From Azospirillum canadense (GTDB lineage: Bacteria > Pseudomonadota > Alphaproteobacteria > Azospirillales > Azospirillaceae): a DNA stretch of 64,000 bases. The position numbers and the translations under genes were made by a program. Under the pieces are notes generated by a model. It saw only the letters and a list, made by a program, of their open reading frames with translations. It had not been told where the DNA came from and did not search any database. The stretch is taken from NCBI RefSeq assembly GCF_025961225.1, contig NZ_JAOQNG010000010.1:920501-984500 (forward strand), in the 5' to 3' direction. Of this stretch, positions 50,236 to 59,687 are shown piece after piece. The stretch's first letter is position 1, and each line of letters opens with the position of its first letter.

Positions 50236-51474
50236 TCATCCCACCCCGCCCCGCACCAGCCGCCCCTCCTTGACCACCGCCGCGCAGGGGTTGGCGCCCA
50301 GCCAGTAGCACAGCTCCGCCGGGTCGGCGATGTCCCACACGGCGAGGTCGGCGGCCTTGCCGGCCTCCAGCGTCCCGTGCGTCGCGCCCATGCCCAGGGC
50401 CTTGGCGGCGTTCTGCGTCACCCCGGCCAGCGCCTCCTGCGGGGTCAGGCGGAACAGCGTACAGGCCATGTTGAGCATGAGCAGGAGCGACACCGCCGGC
50501 GACGTGCCGGGGTTGCAGTCGGTGGACACCGCCATGGGCACGCCGTGCCGCCGGAACAGGTCGATGGGCGGCAGCTTGGTCTCGCGCAGCATGTAGAAGG
50601 CGCCCGGAAGCAGCATCGCCACCGTGCCCGCGGCGGCCATGGCGCCCACCGCCTCCTCCCCCGTGTGCTCCACATGGTCGGCCGACAGCGCGCCGTAGCG
50701 CGCGGCCAGCGTTGCACCACCCCCAGTGGAGCCGCCATCCGACAGCTGGTCGGCGTGCAGCTTCACCGGCAGCCCCAGGCGCCGCGCCGTGTCGAAGACA
50801 CGCGCGGTCTGTTCCGGCGAGAAGGCGATCCGCTCGCAGAAGGCGTCCACCGCATCGACCAGCCCTTCCCCGGCGAGCGTCGGCAGGATGGTGTCGCAAA
50901 CCAGCCCGACGTAGTCGTCGGGCCGCCCGGCATACTCCGGCGGCAGGGCATGGGCGGCGAGGCACGTCGTCCGCACCGTCACCGGGTACCGCTCCCCCAG
51001 CGCCCGCGCGGCGCGCAGCATCGCCCGCTCCGTCGGAAGGTCCAGGCCATAGCCGGACTTGATCTCCACCACCGTGACGCCTTCGGCCAGCAGACGCTCC
51101 AGCCGCACCGCGGCGCTCGCGACCAGGGCGTCCTCGTCCGCGGCGCGCGTCGCGGCGACGGTGGACACGATGCCGCCGCCGGCGCGGGCGATCTCTTCGT
51201 AGGAGGCCCCTTCCAGCCGCATCTCGAACTCGCGCGCGCGGTTGCCGCCGAAGACCAGATGCGTGTGCGCGTCGATCAGCCCAGGGGTGACCCAGCGCCC
51301 GCCCAAGTCGTGCTGCTCCGCAGCCTGTCCCGGCGGCAGCTCCGAACGCGGGCCGATCCAGGCGATCCGGCCGTCCTTCACGGCCACCGCGGCGTCGCGG
51401 ACGGCGCCCGCCGGACCCACCGTCGTCGCCATTGTCGCCGCATGCCCGTTGAACCACAGGCTGTCCCAGTCCAT
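50236..51474 (-). CDS. hutI: imidazolonepropionase
   Basis: The 412-residue amidohydrolase opens the imidazolone ring in histidine breakdown, giving formiminoglutamate. It shows the metal motif '[16 protein letters not shown]', '[11 protein letters not shown]', '[12 protein letters not shown]' and '[12 protein letters not shown]'. ATG 51474 is chosen because GGGGAGGGG lies five bases before it; ATG 51492 is an alternative. It diverges from the HpnK-like gene. hutU continues the pathway beyond the toxin-antitoxin pair. Confidence 0.96.
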   Translation of the reverse strand: MDWDSLWFNGHAATMATTVGPAGAVRDAAVAVKDGRIAWIGPRSELPPGQAAEQHDLGGRWVTPGLIDAHTHLVFGGNRAREFEMRLEGASYEEIARAGGGIVSTVAATRAADEDALVASAAVRLERLLAEGVTVVEIKSGYGLDLPTERAMLRAARALGERYPVTVRTTCLAAHALPPEYAGRPDDYVGLVCDTILPTLAGEGLVDAVDAFCERIAFSPEQTARVFDTARRLGLPVKLHADQLSDGGSTGGGATLAARYGALSADHVEHTGEEAVGAMAAAGTVAMLLPGAFYMLRETKLPPIDLFRRHGVPMAVSTDCNPGTSPAVSLLLMLNMACTLFRLTPQEALAGVTQNAAKALGMGATHGTLEAGKAADLAVWDIADPAELCYWLGANPCAAVVKEGRLVRGGVG

Positions 51475-51546
51475 TGTCCCCTCCCCGGCCATTTGAATGC
51501 GGCCATGCGCCACTCTAGCGAAACCCAGAACCGCCCGCACCGTCCC

Positions 51547-52416
51547 ATGACGTCTGACCAAGCCCCCCACCCTGTCCTGCTCTGCGCCGACGACTACGGC
51601 CTGTCGCCGGGCGTGAACGAGGCCATTCGTGACCTGATCGCTGCCGGGCGGCTGACCGCCACCTCGGTTATGACGCTGTGCCCCTATTGGGCGGAGGGTG
51701 CCGCACCGCTGAAGGCGCTGTCCGACCGGGCCGATATGGGAGCCGACGTGGGGCTGCATTTCACCCTGACCGACCAGCCGCCGCTCGGCCCCATGCCCAA
51801 GCTTGCGCCGGAGGGCACGCTGCCGCCGCTCGGCCGCCTGATGCGGCTGGCCTACACCGGCGGCCTCGACGCCGCGGAGATCCGGGACGAGTTGGCCCGG
51901 CAGATCACAGCCTTCACGGCCGCCTGGGGCGGGCCGCCAGCCTACATCGACGGCCACCAGCACATCCACCAGTTGCCCACCGTCCGCAACGCCGTGGCCG
52001 ACGCGCTCGCCACCCTGCCCGGCACTTATGTGCGCCTGTGCGGGGAGCCCCCCGCCGACATCCTGCGCCGGGGCGTCGCCGTGCCCAAGACGCTGCTGAT
52101 CGGCGGCCTTGGCGGTGGCTTGGCGCGGATCGCCCGCGCGCGCGGGATTCCGGCAAACGACAGCTTCCGCGGTGTCTACGACTTCTCCGGGCGGATTCCC
52201 TTCGGGGCGCTGATGGAGCGGTTCCTCGACCGGCCGGGTCGGCGCACGCTGGTCATGGTCCACCCCGGCATCCCGGATGCGGCCTTGCGCCGCGCCGACC
52301 CACTGGTGGACCAGCGAAAAGTCGAATACGACTACCTGAAAGGCCCTGAATTCGCGGCCCTCCTGAACGATCATCGCATCCGGCTTGCGCGCTTCGCCGA
52401 ACTCGCAACTGTTTGA
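51547..52416 (+). CDS. ChbG/HpnK-type carbohydrate deacetylase (YdjC family)
   Basis: The 289-residue protein has the YdjC-fold metal motif '[17 protein letters not shown]', '[14 protein letters not shown]' and '[12 protein letters not shown]', with the conserved acidic and His residues. Members remove acetyl groups from chito-oligosaccharides or from hopanoid-type lipids (HpnK). ATG 51547 is used; ATG 51505 is in frame, and neither has a good ribosome site. The glycosyltransferase at 52573 and the GtrA gene nearby suggest work on an envelope glycolipid. Confidence 0.85.
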   Translation: MTSDQAPHPVLLCADDYGLSPGVNEAIRDLIAAGRLTATSVMTLCPYWAEGAAPLKALSDRADMGADVGLHFTLTDQPPLGPMPKLAPEGTLPPLGRLMRLAYTGGLDAAEIRDELARQITAFTAAWGGPPAYIDGHQHIHQLPTVRNAVADALATLPGTYVRLCGEPPADILRRGVAVPKTLLIGGLGGGLARIARARGIPANDSFRGVYDFSGRIPFGALMERFLDRPGRRTLVMVHPGIPDAALRRADPLVDQRKVEYDYLKGPEFAALLNDHRIRLARFAELATV

Positions 52417-52466
52417 CGCAACGCAACAAATGCACGGTGCAGTGCGGTAGCCTTTGACCCGGCGCG

Positions 52467-52491
52467 GACAATTCTATACCTAAGAATTGTC
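52467..52491. promoter_or_regulatory. perfect inverted repeat GACAATTCT-N7-AGAATTGTC, likely operator
   Basis: Nine-base arms around seven bases overlap a TATACC that would be a -10 element; TTGACC (52454-52459) is the matching -35, although the spacing of 15 is short. It lies 82 bases before the glycosyltransferase gene and is AT-rich against its background. Confidence 0.55.
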
Positions 52492-52572
52492 ACAGGCGGC
52501 GCCCCGTCGATTGAACTGATCCGGCGGGTGTCACCTCCGCGTGGCGGGGCGGCTGCTGGATTTCACCGACGC

Positions 52573-54255
52573 ATGACTCAGCATCTACCGTACGACCAGC
52601 GGTACCCCCTTGCCGCCCTCGGTGCGGTGGAACGAGAAGCCGCGCGGAAGAAGCCCGTTTGGGACCAGCTCGCCCGGACGCTTCTCTTCTGCCTCGCCGT
52701 CATCGCTGCGCTGACCTTTCGCGATTACGGCATCAGCACCGACGAAGAGGTGCAGCACATCTACGGCCAAAAGCTGCTGCTCTTCTACGCCAGCGGCTTC
52801 CAGGACTGGTCGGCCTTCCAGTTCAAGGACCTGTATCTCTACGGCGGGCTGTTCGACCTCGTGGTCGCCCTGCTCGTCCCCGTCTCGCCTTTCGAAGAGT
52901 ACGAAACCCGGCACCTGCTGTGCGCCATCGTCGGGGTGATCGGCATCGCCGGGACTTGGCGGCTCGGCCGCTTGCTCGGTGGCGCGCGGGCGGGGTTCCT
53001 CGCCGCCGTGATGCTGGCGCTGTCGGGCGCTTATTACGGGGCGATGTTCAACAACACCAAGGACGTGCCCTTTGCCGCGGGCATGGTGTGGACCGTCTAT
53101 TTCGGCACGCGCATGGCCCTTCAATTCCCAAAGCCGCGCACCGCGGCGGTGCTGAAGTTCGGGCTGGCGCTCGGGCTCGCGCTGGGCATCCGGGTCGCGG
53201 CGATCCTCGCCGGGATCTATCTCGCGGCGGCGGCCGGCCTTTACCTCGTCATGGTGATGCGCCGGGCGGGCTGGCGCGCGGCGCTGGCGGACGCCGGCAC
53301 GATCGCCGTCCGCTCCCTGCCCGCTTTGCCGGTCGCCTATGGACTGATGGCGGTCTTCTGGCCGTGGGGCGTGTTCGAGCCGCTGAATCCCTTCCGGGCG
53401 CTGTTCACCTTCTCCAGCTTCCAGCACCTCCAGTTCTCCCTGCAGACGCTGTTCTTCGGGGAGATGGTGCCGGCCGTCAACGCCCCGTGCCTGTACCTGC
53501 CGGTCTACCTGCTGATCAAGCTGCCGGAGACGGTGGTGGTCGGCACCGCGCTGGCCGTGCTGTCCGGCTCGCACTGGGCTTGGCGGACGCTGCGCCGTGG
53601 CGGCAGCTGGGGTCCGGCGGTGCGCCACGCGGTCACCGCCCTGGCCGCCTTCCTGCCCATCGCCATGGTCATGGCGACCCGGCCGACCGTCTACAACGGC
53701 ATCCGCCACTTCCTGTTCGTGGCGCCGCCGCTGGTCGTGCTGGCGGCGGTCGCCTTCGACCGCGTCTGGAGCGCCGCCGAAGCCCGCGGCGAGCTGGCTG
53801 GGCGGGTTGTCGCCCTGGCGCTGGCGGCGACCGCGACCGTGCAGGCCTGGTCGCTCGGCACGCTGCACCCGAACCAGTATGTCTACTACAACCAGTTCGT
53901 CGGCGGCTTGAAGGGCGCCGACGGCCGGTTCGAGCTGGATTACTGGGGCAACTCCCTGCACGAGGCGACCAAGGAGCTGATCGCCTTCGTCGAGCGGGAG
54001 AACGACGGGAAGTCGCCGCCGCGCACCTACACCCTGACGGTCTGCGGCAACCCGCTGGCGGTCCGCTACGACCTGCCGCCCTGGCTGAGGCTGGTCAACG
54101 GGATCGAGCCGGACTGGCGCCGCGCCGACTTCTTCCTGGCCTTCACGCAGAGCCGCCGCTGCCCGTCGCTGCTCGACGGCCGGCCGATCATCGAAATCGG
54201 CGTGGACGGCGTGCCCCTGTCCATCGTCAAGGATCGCCGCCGCGTCGAAGAGTAG
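52573..54255 (+). CDS. ArnT/PMT-like polytopic glycosyltransferase
   Basis: The 560-residue protein has about eleven membrane helices after a short cytosolic start. An acidic periplasmic loop 'DYGISTDEEVQHIYGQKLL' lies early, as in ArnT/PMT-type (GT39/GT83) transferases that use polyprenyl-phosphate sugars. The C-terminal soluble part includes 'DYWGNSLHEATKELIAFVER'. It should add a sugar to a lipid or protein on the periplasmic face. The operator at 52467 suggests regulation. Substrate unknown. Confidence 0.82.
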   Translation: MTQHLPYDQRYPLAALGAVEREAARKKPVWDQLARTLLFCLAVIAALTFRDYGISTDEEVQHIYGQKLLLFYASGFQDWSAFQFKDLYLYGGLFDLVVALLVPVSPFEEYETRHLLCAIVGVIGIAGTWRLGRLLGGARAGFLAAVMLALSGAYYGAMFNNTKDVPFAAGMVWTVYFGTRMALQFPKPRTAAVLKFGLALGLALGIRVAAILAGIYLAAAAGLYLVMVMRRAGWRAALADAGTIAVRSLPALPVAYGLMAVFWPWGVFEPLNPFRALFTFSSFQHLQFSLQTLFFGEMVPAVNAPCLYLPVYLLIKLPETVVVGTALAVLSGSHWAWRTLRRGGSWGPAVRHAVTALAAFLPIAMVMATRPTVYNGIRHFLFVAPPLVVLAAVAFDRVWSAAEARGELAGRVVALALAATATVQAWSLGTLHPNQYVYYNQFVGGLKGADGRFELDYWGNSLHEATKELIAFVERENDGKSPPRTYTLTVCGNPLAVRYDLPPWLRLVNGIEPDWRRADFFLAFTQSRRCPSLLDGRPIIEIGVDGVPLSIVKDRRRVEE

Positions 54256-54435
54256 CGCGACGCACCGCCCCACATCCGAAGGTTATAGGCCGACTGCGGC
54301 GACTTGACGCGTTCGGCGTGCCGTCCGTACGCTCTTCCAAGCATTGTTGCGGCAAGGGACGGCATCTCCGTCAAAAACGGAGCCCAACAACGACCGCTCC
54401 CGCGCAACCGACAGGGTCATGCGAAAGGGAGAGGC

Positions 54436-55230
54436 ATGGGATTTCATGATGTGGGGACGCCGAACGGCCGTCCCACCACACCGCCACAGGGTGCGCCGGA
54501 CTGGGTCGACTTCTGGAATCGTCCGAACGCCATCTACGCCAACCGCCGCAATTTGGAAGCGCATTTCGCCTGTTTGCAGCGCGACCTCGACGCCTACCTG
54601 CCGGCCGGTGGGACCGTGCTCGACTTCGGCTGCGGCGACGCCCTGGCGGCGGAGGCCATGGCGGAGCGCTGTGGCACGCTGTACCTGTACGACGCCGCGC
54701 CGGCGGTGCGTGACCGCCTCGCCGCCCGCTTCCCGGATCATCCGCGGATCAAGGTGCTGACCGACGCCGACCTCGCGGCTCTGCCCGCGGGCAGCGTCGA
54801 CCTCGTCCTCGCCGTGTCGGTGCTCCAGTACATTCCCCGGGCGGATGCCGGCGACGTCCTGCGCCGCTGGCGCGGCCTGCTGAGTGGAAAGGGCCGGATC
54901 CTGATCGCCGACGTGGTCGACCCGCGCACGCCGATGCTGCGCGACGTCGCAAGCCAGCTCGCCATGGCCCGCCGGAACGGCTTCCTCATGGCGGCGCTGT
55001 TCGGGATCGGGCGGCTGGCGCTGTCCGACTACCGCCGCGTCCGGCGCGAGGCCGGATTCTCCGCCTACACGCCGGAGGAGATGGGCGACCTCCTCGCCGA
55101 GGCCGGGCTTCACGCAGCGCCACTGCCGCACAACGTCGGGCCGACGCCGCACCGCCGCTCCTTCCTGGCGCGGCCAGCAGCCCAACCAGCCGCTCAGGCC
55201 GCGGAGGATCCGGCGCCGAACGTCCAGTAG
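54436..55230 (+). CDS. class I SAM-dependent methyltransferase
   Basis: The 264-residue protein has the SAM motif 'TVLDFGCGDALAAEAMAERC' and 'DLVLAVSVLQYIPRADAGDV'. The substrate is unknown; the 'WVDFWNRPNAIYANRRNLEAH' start is reminiscent of lipid- or sugar-acting methyltransferases. ATG 54436 follows gggagagg. It lies 180 bases after the glycosyltransferase on the same strand. Its end overlaps the GtrA gene by 37 bases on the other strand. Confidence 0.88.
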   Translation: MGFHDVGTPNGRPTTPPQGAPDWVDFWNRPNAIYANRRNLEAHFACLQRDLDAYLPAGGTVLDFGCGDALAAEAMAERCGTLYLYDAAPAVRDRLAARFPDHPRIKVLTDADLAALPAGSVDLVLAVSVLQYIPRADAGDVLRRWRGLLSGKGRILIADVVDPRTPMLRDVASQLAMARRNGFLMAALFGIGRLALSDYRRVRREAGFSAYTPEEMGDLLAEAGLHAAPLPHNVGPTPHRRSFLARPAAQPAAQAAEDPAPNVQ

Positions 55231-55595
55231 CGGTTGGCGCCGAAGCTCCAGACCATCACCAGCGCGGTCGCGGTCACCTGCGCCAACAGGTAGTGCAGGC
55301 CAACACGCTCGGCCAGAACCCACATGATGGCGCTGTTCAGGCACAGGCCCACCGTCGCGACGGCCAGGAACTTCGCGGCGGTGGGCAGGTGGTCCTGTTC
55401 GCTGCGGAAGACGTGCCCGTAGTTCAGCCAATAGCTGATCACGCCGCCGACGATGAAGCCAGCGGCCGACGCCAGGACCGGGGGAGTCGCCAGCAACTCG
55501 GCCAGCACGACCAGCACGCCGTAATGGCCCACGGCGGCGGCGCAGCCGACCATGGCGAACAGAACGAACTGGATCAGCGGGTGATGCCGGCCCAC
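55194..55595 (-). CDS. GtrA family membrane protein
   Basis: The 133-residue protein has four membrane helices in GtrA order: 'IQFVLFAMVGCAAAVGHYGV', 'AAGFIVGGVISYWLNYGHVF', 'GLCLNSAIMWVLAERVG' and 'TALVMVWSFGANRYWTFG'. GtrA proteins flip undecaprenyl-phosphate sugars across the inner membrane. That would supply the ArnT-like transferase at 52573. It is cotranscribed with or just follows the CoA ligase (30 bases). Confidence 0.9.
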   Translation of the reverse strand: MGRHHPLIQFVLFAMVGCAAAVGHYGVLVVLAELLATPPVLASAAGFIVGGVISYWLNYGHVFRSEQDHLPTAAKFLAVATVGLCLNSAIMWVLAERVGLHYLLAQVTATALVMVWSFGANRYWTFGAGSSAA

Positions 55596-55625
55596 AAGAA
55601 TCCGCCGGTCACGCCCCGCCCCTTA

Positions 55626-57278
55626 TCAATCCCCGTCATCCACCCACTCGCGCTGGCGCAGCTTGTAGCGCTGGATCTTGCCGGTTTCCGTCCGCGGCAG
55701 ATGGTCCAGGAACTCTACGGCCCGCGGGTACTTGTAGGGGGCGATGCGATCCTTGACGTAGCATTGCAGCACCTCCGCCAGATCGTCACTCGGGCGGACG
55801 CCGTCCCGCGGGACGACGAAGGCCTTGGGGATGGTGCCGCGCAACGGGTCCGGGGCGGCGATGACCGCGCACTCCTCCACCGCGTCGTGGCGGAGCAGCA
55901 CGTCCTCCACCTCCAGGCCGGAGATTTTGTAGCCGGCCGACACGATCAGGTCGTCGGTGCGGGCGTGGTACCAGAAATAGCCGTCCTCATCCATGTGGAA
56001 GGCGTCGCCGGTCAGGTTCCAGCCGCGCTGGACATAGCCTTCCTGCCGCGGGTCGTCCAGGTAGATGCAGCCGGTCGGTCCGCGCACGGCGAGGCGCCCG
56101 ACGTGGCCGGGCGGAAGCGGGGTCAGCGTCTCGTCCACCACGCAGGCCTCGTAGCCCGGCACGACCTTGCCCGTCGCCCCCGGCCGCACGTCGCCGGGCC
56201 GGGCGTGGAGCACGGCGTTCAGCAACTCCGTGGTGCCGAAGCTGTCCAGGATCTCGATCCCGGTGAGGGCCTTCCACCCCTCCAGCGTGGTGGCGGGCAG
56301 CGGCTCCCCGGCCGAGACGCAGGCGCGCAGGTTCCGCAAGCCTTCGACCGCCGATTGGTCGGCCTCCAACTGGGCGGTCATGGCACGGTAGACGGTCGGA
56401 ACGGTGAACATCACCGTCGCCTTGTGCCGGAGTGCGGCGTCCAGCAGCCGCTCCGGCGTGCCACGGTCCAGCAGGACCACCGAGGCGCCGGCCCGCAGCG
56501 GGAACAGCAGCATCCCGCCCTGCCCATAGGCGAAGGCCAGCGACGGCGTGCCGCAGAACACATCGTCCGGCGTCGTGTGCAAGATCGACTGCGGCGACAG
56601 GTCGGCAACGGCCAGCAGGTCGCGGTGGTAGTGGGCGGTCGCCTTCGGCTTGCCGGTCGTGCCCGACGTGAAGGCGATCAGCGCGACGTCGTCGCCGGCG
56701 GTGTCGGCCGCGGTGAAGACCGGCTCGGTCCGCGCGATGCGCTCCTCAAGGTCGCCGCCGTTGAAGGTCAGGACCGGTAGGCCGTTCGGGACGGCCTCGT
56801 TGGCGTAGGCTGCGCGGGCGTGGACAAGTTCCCCAAGGAAACGGACGTCGCAGAGCGCCAGATTGACTGACGCGCGGTCGAGGATGGCTTCCAGTTCCGG
56901 CGCCCGCAGCAGGGGCATCGTCGGAACCACCACGCCGCCGGCCTTCAGCACGGCGAGCCAGCAGGCCGCAAGCATCGGCGTGTTGGTGCCCCGCACCAGC
57001 ACCCGGTTGCCGGGGACGAGGCCGAAGTCCTCCACCATCACCCGCGCGATGCGGTCGACCGTGTCGCGGAAATGGCCGTAGCTCCACACCGTGTCGGTGC
57101 CGATCACGCAGGGGCGCGCATCCCAGCCCCGCTCCCGCCAGACGTCCAGCAAGGCCACCGCCGCGTTCAGCCGGTCGGGATAGGTGAGTTCCGGTCTGTT
57201 GAAATCGAATTCGGGAAGTTGCTCCCGTGAGGGCAGGCGGTCGCGGGTGAAGGTGTCGATGTGACCGGACCTGACCAT
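55626..57278 (-). CDS. aryl/acyl-CoA ligase (benzoate- or 2-aminobenzoate-CoA ligase-like)
   Basis: The 550-residue enzyme is an adenylate-forming ligase: P-loop 'ALIAFTSGTTGKPKATAHYH', 'DSFGTTELLNAVLHARPG', and the C-terminal catalytic Lys motif 'PRTETGKIQRYKLRQ'. 'AHYHRDLLAVADLSPQSIL' is typical of benzoate and 2-aminobenzoate CoA ligases. It should activate a carboxylic acid with ATP and CoA; the substrate cannot be fixed by eye. ATG 57278 follows a purine-rich site (gggaaat). No other aromatic-degradation gene is in the window. Confidence 0.88.
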   Translation of the reverse strand: MVRSGHIDTFTRDRLPSREQLPEFDFNRPELTYPDRLNAAVALLDVWRERGWDARPCVIGTDTVWSYGHFRDTVDRIARVMVEDFGLVPGNRVLVRGTNTPMLAACWLAVLKAGGVVVPTMPLLRAPELEAILDRASVNLALCDVRFLGELVHARAAYANEAVPNGLPVLTFNGGDLEERIARTEPVFTAADTAGDDVALIAFTSGTTGKPKATAHYHRDLLAVADLSPQSILHTTPDDVFCGTPSLAFAYGQGGMLLFPLRAGASVVLLDRGTPERLLDAALRHKATVMFTVPTVYRAMTAQLEADQSAVEGLRNLRACVSAGEPLPATTLEGWKALTGIEILDSFGTTELLNAVLHARPGDVRPGATGKVVPGYEACVVDETLTPLPPGHVGRLAVRGPTGCIYLDDPRQEGYVQRGWNLTGDAFHMDEDGYFWYHARTDDLIVSAGYKISGLEVEDVLLRHDAVEECAVIAAPDPLRGTIPKAFVVPRDGVRPSDDLAEVLQCYVKDRIAPYKYPRAVEFLDHLPRTETGKIQRYKLRQREWVDDGD

Positions 57279-57639
57279 GCCCTATTTCCCTCCCCCGCAC
57301 GCCGCAAACAGCGATCCCGGGAGCCCCGCCGGCGCCTGCACCCGGCGACGAAGCCAATTGATTTCATGGGCGGTACCGTGTCCCGGCCCAACGATCCACA
57401 CGTCCCCGATCGGCCCGGACGCACGCCCGGCGCCCGCGGTGGCGGAACCCTTCATGGTCTGTCTCCACTCCCGGTGGGAGGCATCCGCAGACACGGTGCC
57501 CCCTCTTCGTATGAAAACTTACTGTAGTGCGGGACTCGGCCTTTGAGCCATGCAAGGAATGAATGGTGGATGCACAAGCAATAAGCATTTGCGCGAGGCA
57601 TGGGCGAGTACCGACCCACAAGCGCAACGTTCGAACGCA
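57279..57639. other. gene-free spacer upstream of the CoA ligase
   Basis: These 361 bases lie between two minus-strand genes. They show no credible ORF, and I find no clear promoter pair or terminator hairpin. The left part should contain the ligase promoter. Confidence 0.55.
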
Positions 57640-58173
57640 TCACCCCGCGCTGAGGTACAGGTCGATCTCGCCCTGCTCCATGACATGGGCGGTTCCGTGG
57701 ATGATTCCGTTGGCGATCTGGATGATCCGGTGAATCATCGCCACCGAGGTCCGGCAATCGGCCCGCAGCTTGTCCTCCGCCCCCTCGTCGATGTCGGCGC
57801 TGATGCGGGACAGGGTGTGGCCGATGACCTGATGGGCCTGGGCGATCGTGTCCTCGAAGGGCCGCTTGAACTTGGCCGGAACATGGCCGTAGGCCTCGAT
57901 GGCAAGCTCCTTGTCGGAAAAGCCGCTGTCGCGAAAATGCTCCTGATAGCTCTTCGGCTGCCAGATCCGGCACTCCTCCAGCATGTCGGGCATGTCCGGG
58001 ACCATCTCGATCAGCATCACGATTTCGTTGAAGTGATTGAGGTAATCCGTCGCCAGAAGGGTCTTGTCCGAAATGTTGGTGCCATTGACGCGCTCGCGCC
58101 ACGCCTGAAAATCGGCCAATTCGTCCGGCTGAATGCCGTCGAAGACGGACGGGGCGGGATCTGGGTCTGCCAT
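57640..58173 (-). CDS. conserved hypothetical protein, 177 residues
   Basis: I do not know a named family. The protein is soluble and mainly helical, with a well-ordered sequence unlike random frames: 'DYLNHFNEIVMLIEMVPDMP', 'WQPKSYQEHFRDSGFSDKEL' and 'MIHRIIQIANGIIHGTAHVM'. It is rich in Met, His and acidic residues in helical spacing. A metal- or ligand-binding helical bundle is possible but not shown. It is 669 bases from phyR, in divergent orientation. Confidence 0.72.
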   Translation of the reverse strand: MADPDPAPSVFDGIQPDELADFQAWRERVNGTNISDKTLLATDYLNHFNEIVMLIEMVPDMPDMLEECRIWQPKSYQEHFRDSGFSDKELAIEAYGHVPAKFKRPFEDTIAQAHQVIGHTLSRISADIDEGAEDKLRADCRTSVAMIHRIIQIANGIIHGTAHVMEQGEIDLYLSAG

Positions 58174-58842
58174 ACGCGGTTCCAGGGCGGTGCGGGGGTG
58201 TGGACGGCGACGGCTCTCACACCGCCGACGCGCGACACCCGGAAGCAGTCAGTAATACCCCTGAAATCGGTGCGCAAGTCCGCGAACGCAATTCGCCCCT
58301 CGCTTGTGATAAAAAAATACCGCCGCTGCGATCCCGGATCGGGTGCAGCCGGCGGCATCAGGGACTGGCGGTTCAGGGAGGAATCACACCATTGCCCCGA
58401 TGAACACCTCGATTTCCCGTTTGGTTCCCGGCCCCATCGCATTCACGTCATGCAGGAACCGAAGGGACGCCGGAAAAAAAATCGCGCCGCCACCGGGACC
58501 GGTGACAGCGCGGACAGTCTTGGGAACACTCGCCATAAACCCCATCGCGATCTCTCGGCGGGGGAGATTCCAGAGAATGGACCGAGTCTTTCCCAAGCGT
58601 TAAGGACAACAGAGGTCACAGCGCCGACGCGATCGGATGGAGAATCGCCCCTCCCCAATCAGCGACAAGACGTACCTCGATGCAGCTATCACCAATATCC
58701 CTTTAGAACTCACTCCTGATATAGCGCAGTTCGCGCCATATGTACGTAACGTCGTGAAGGCCCGAGTCCCAGCACGAACACATCCTGAAGAATCGCGGCG
58801 GTGTCCACCGAACCGCTCTGCCAAGAAGGTACGGGGAGAGTC
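58174..58842. other. 669-base gene-free region upstream of phyR
   Basis: No ORF here has credible start, codon use or similarity. I searched by eye for a NepR-like or sigma factor gene on both strands and saw none. The right part (58680-58760) is AT-richer and may hold the phyR promoter, but no GGAAC-CGTT pair is visible. It may hide a small RNA. Confidence 0.5.
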
Positions 58843-59643
58843 ATGGATCAAAACACCCGCCACCTCATGGAGCATTTGCCCTACCTGCGCCGCTACGCTC
58901 GTGCCCTGACCGGCACCTCGGTGCAGGGCGATGCCCTGGTGACGCGCACCCTGGAATGGTTTCTGGAGAGTCCGACGGGCGGGGCCGCCATGGACCTGTC
59001 GCGCGGGTCGCTGTACCGCCACCTCAACCAACTGCAGGACAGCGCCGGGCCGAAGGAACGCGCACCCGCCACGCCGCACCCGGTGGAAGCCGCGCTGCAC
59101 AGCCTGGACGAGATGGACCGCCGGCTCTACCTGCTGGTCAACCTGGAGGACCTGCCGGTCGCCGACGCCGCGTCGGTGCTGGGCATTCCGCCGGAAGAGG
59201 CGGTTGAACGCCTCAACCACGCGCGGGAGAGCGTGCGCGCCAGTCTGGCCGCCGTGATCCTGATCGTCGAGGACGACGCGATCATTGCCTTTGATCTGGC
59301 GGAGACGGTGCGCGGCATGGGCCACACGGTGTGCGGCAACGCCGCCACCATGGACGAGGCGCTGACGCTGGCCGCGAAGCACACGCCGACACTCGCCCTG
59401 ATGGACATCCGACTGGCCGAAGGCGACAACGGCATCGAGGTGGCGCGGGAACTGCGCCGGCAGCGTTTCCTGCCGGTGATCTTCGTGACCGCCTTCCCGA
59501 ACGAGCTGTCCAAGCGCGGGCTGGAGCATCTGGGCCCGGTCATCCCCAAGCCCTTCAACCGCGAGCAGATCGAGCAGGCGATCACCCGCGCCGTCTTCAC
59601 CCCCCACCCGGAGGAGGTGGCCATCGCCGGCAAGCCGCACTGA
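58843..59643 (+). CDS. phyR: PhyR-type general stress response regulator
   Basis: The 266-residue protein has a sigma-factor-like N-terminal half (about 1-135, 'HLPYLRRYARALTGTSVQGD', 'VADAASVLGIPPEEAVERLN') and a receiver domain with Asp-144/145, phospho-Asp-188 ('LALMDIRLAEGDNG'), Thr-216 and Lys-236 ('PKPFN'). In alphaproteobacteria phosphorylated PhyR binds the anti-sigma factor NepR and frees the sigma factor EcfG. ATG 58843 follows ggggagag. nepR, ecfG and a cognate kinase are not next to it, which is unusual. EcfG-like promoters elsewhere in the window fit this role. Confidence 0.95.
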   Translation: MDQNTRHLMEHLPYLRRYARALTGTSVQGDALVTRTLEWFLESPTGGAAMDLSRGSLYRHLNQLQDSAGPKERAPATPHPVEAALHSLDEMDRRLYLLVNLEDLPVADAASVLGIPPEEAVERLNHARESVRASLAAVILIVEDDAIIAFDLAETVRGMGHTVCGNAATMDEALTLAAKHTPTLALMDIRLAEGDNGIEVARELRRQRFLPVIFVTAFPNELSKRGLEHLGPVIPKPFNREQIEQAITRAVFTPHPEEVAIAGKPH

Positions 59644-59687
59644 TCGCGGTCGAACCGGCCTCTCCCCCCGACCTTACGTGACGACGC

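Noticed and set aside
58384-58596. 70-codon frame upstream of phyR as nepR
   Set aside because: It lacks any NepR-like helix pattern and has no ribosome site.
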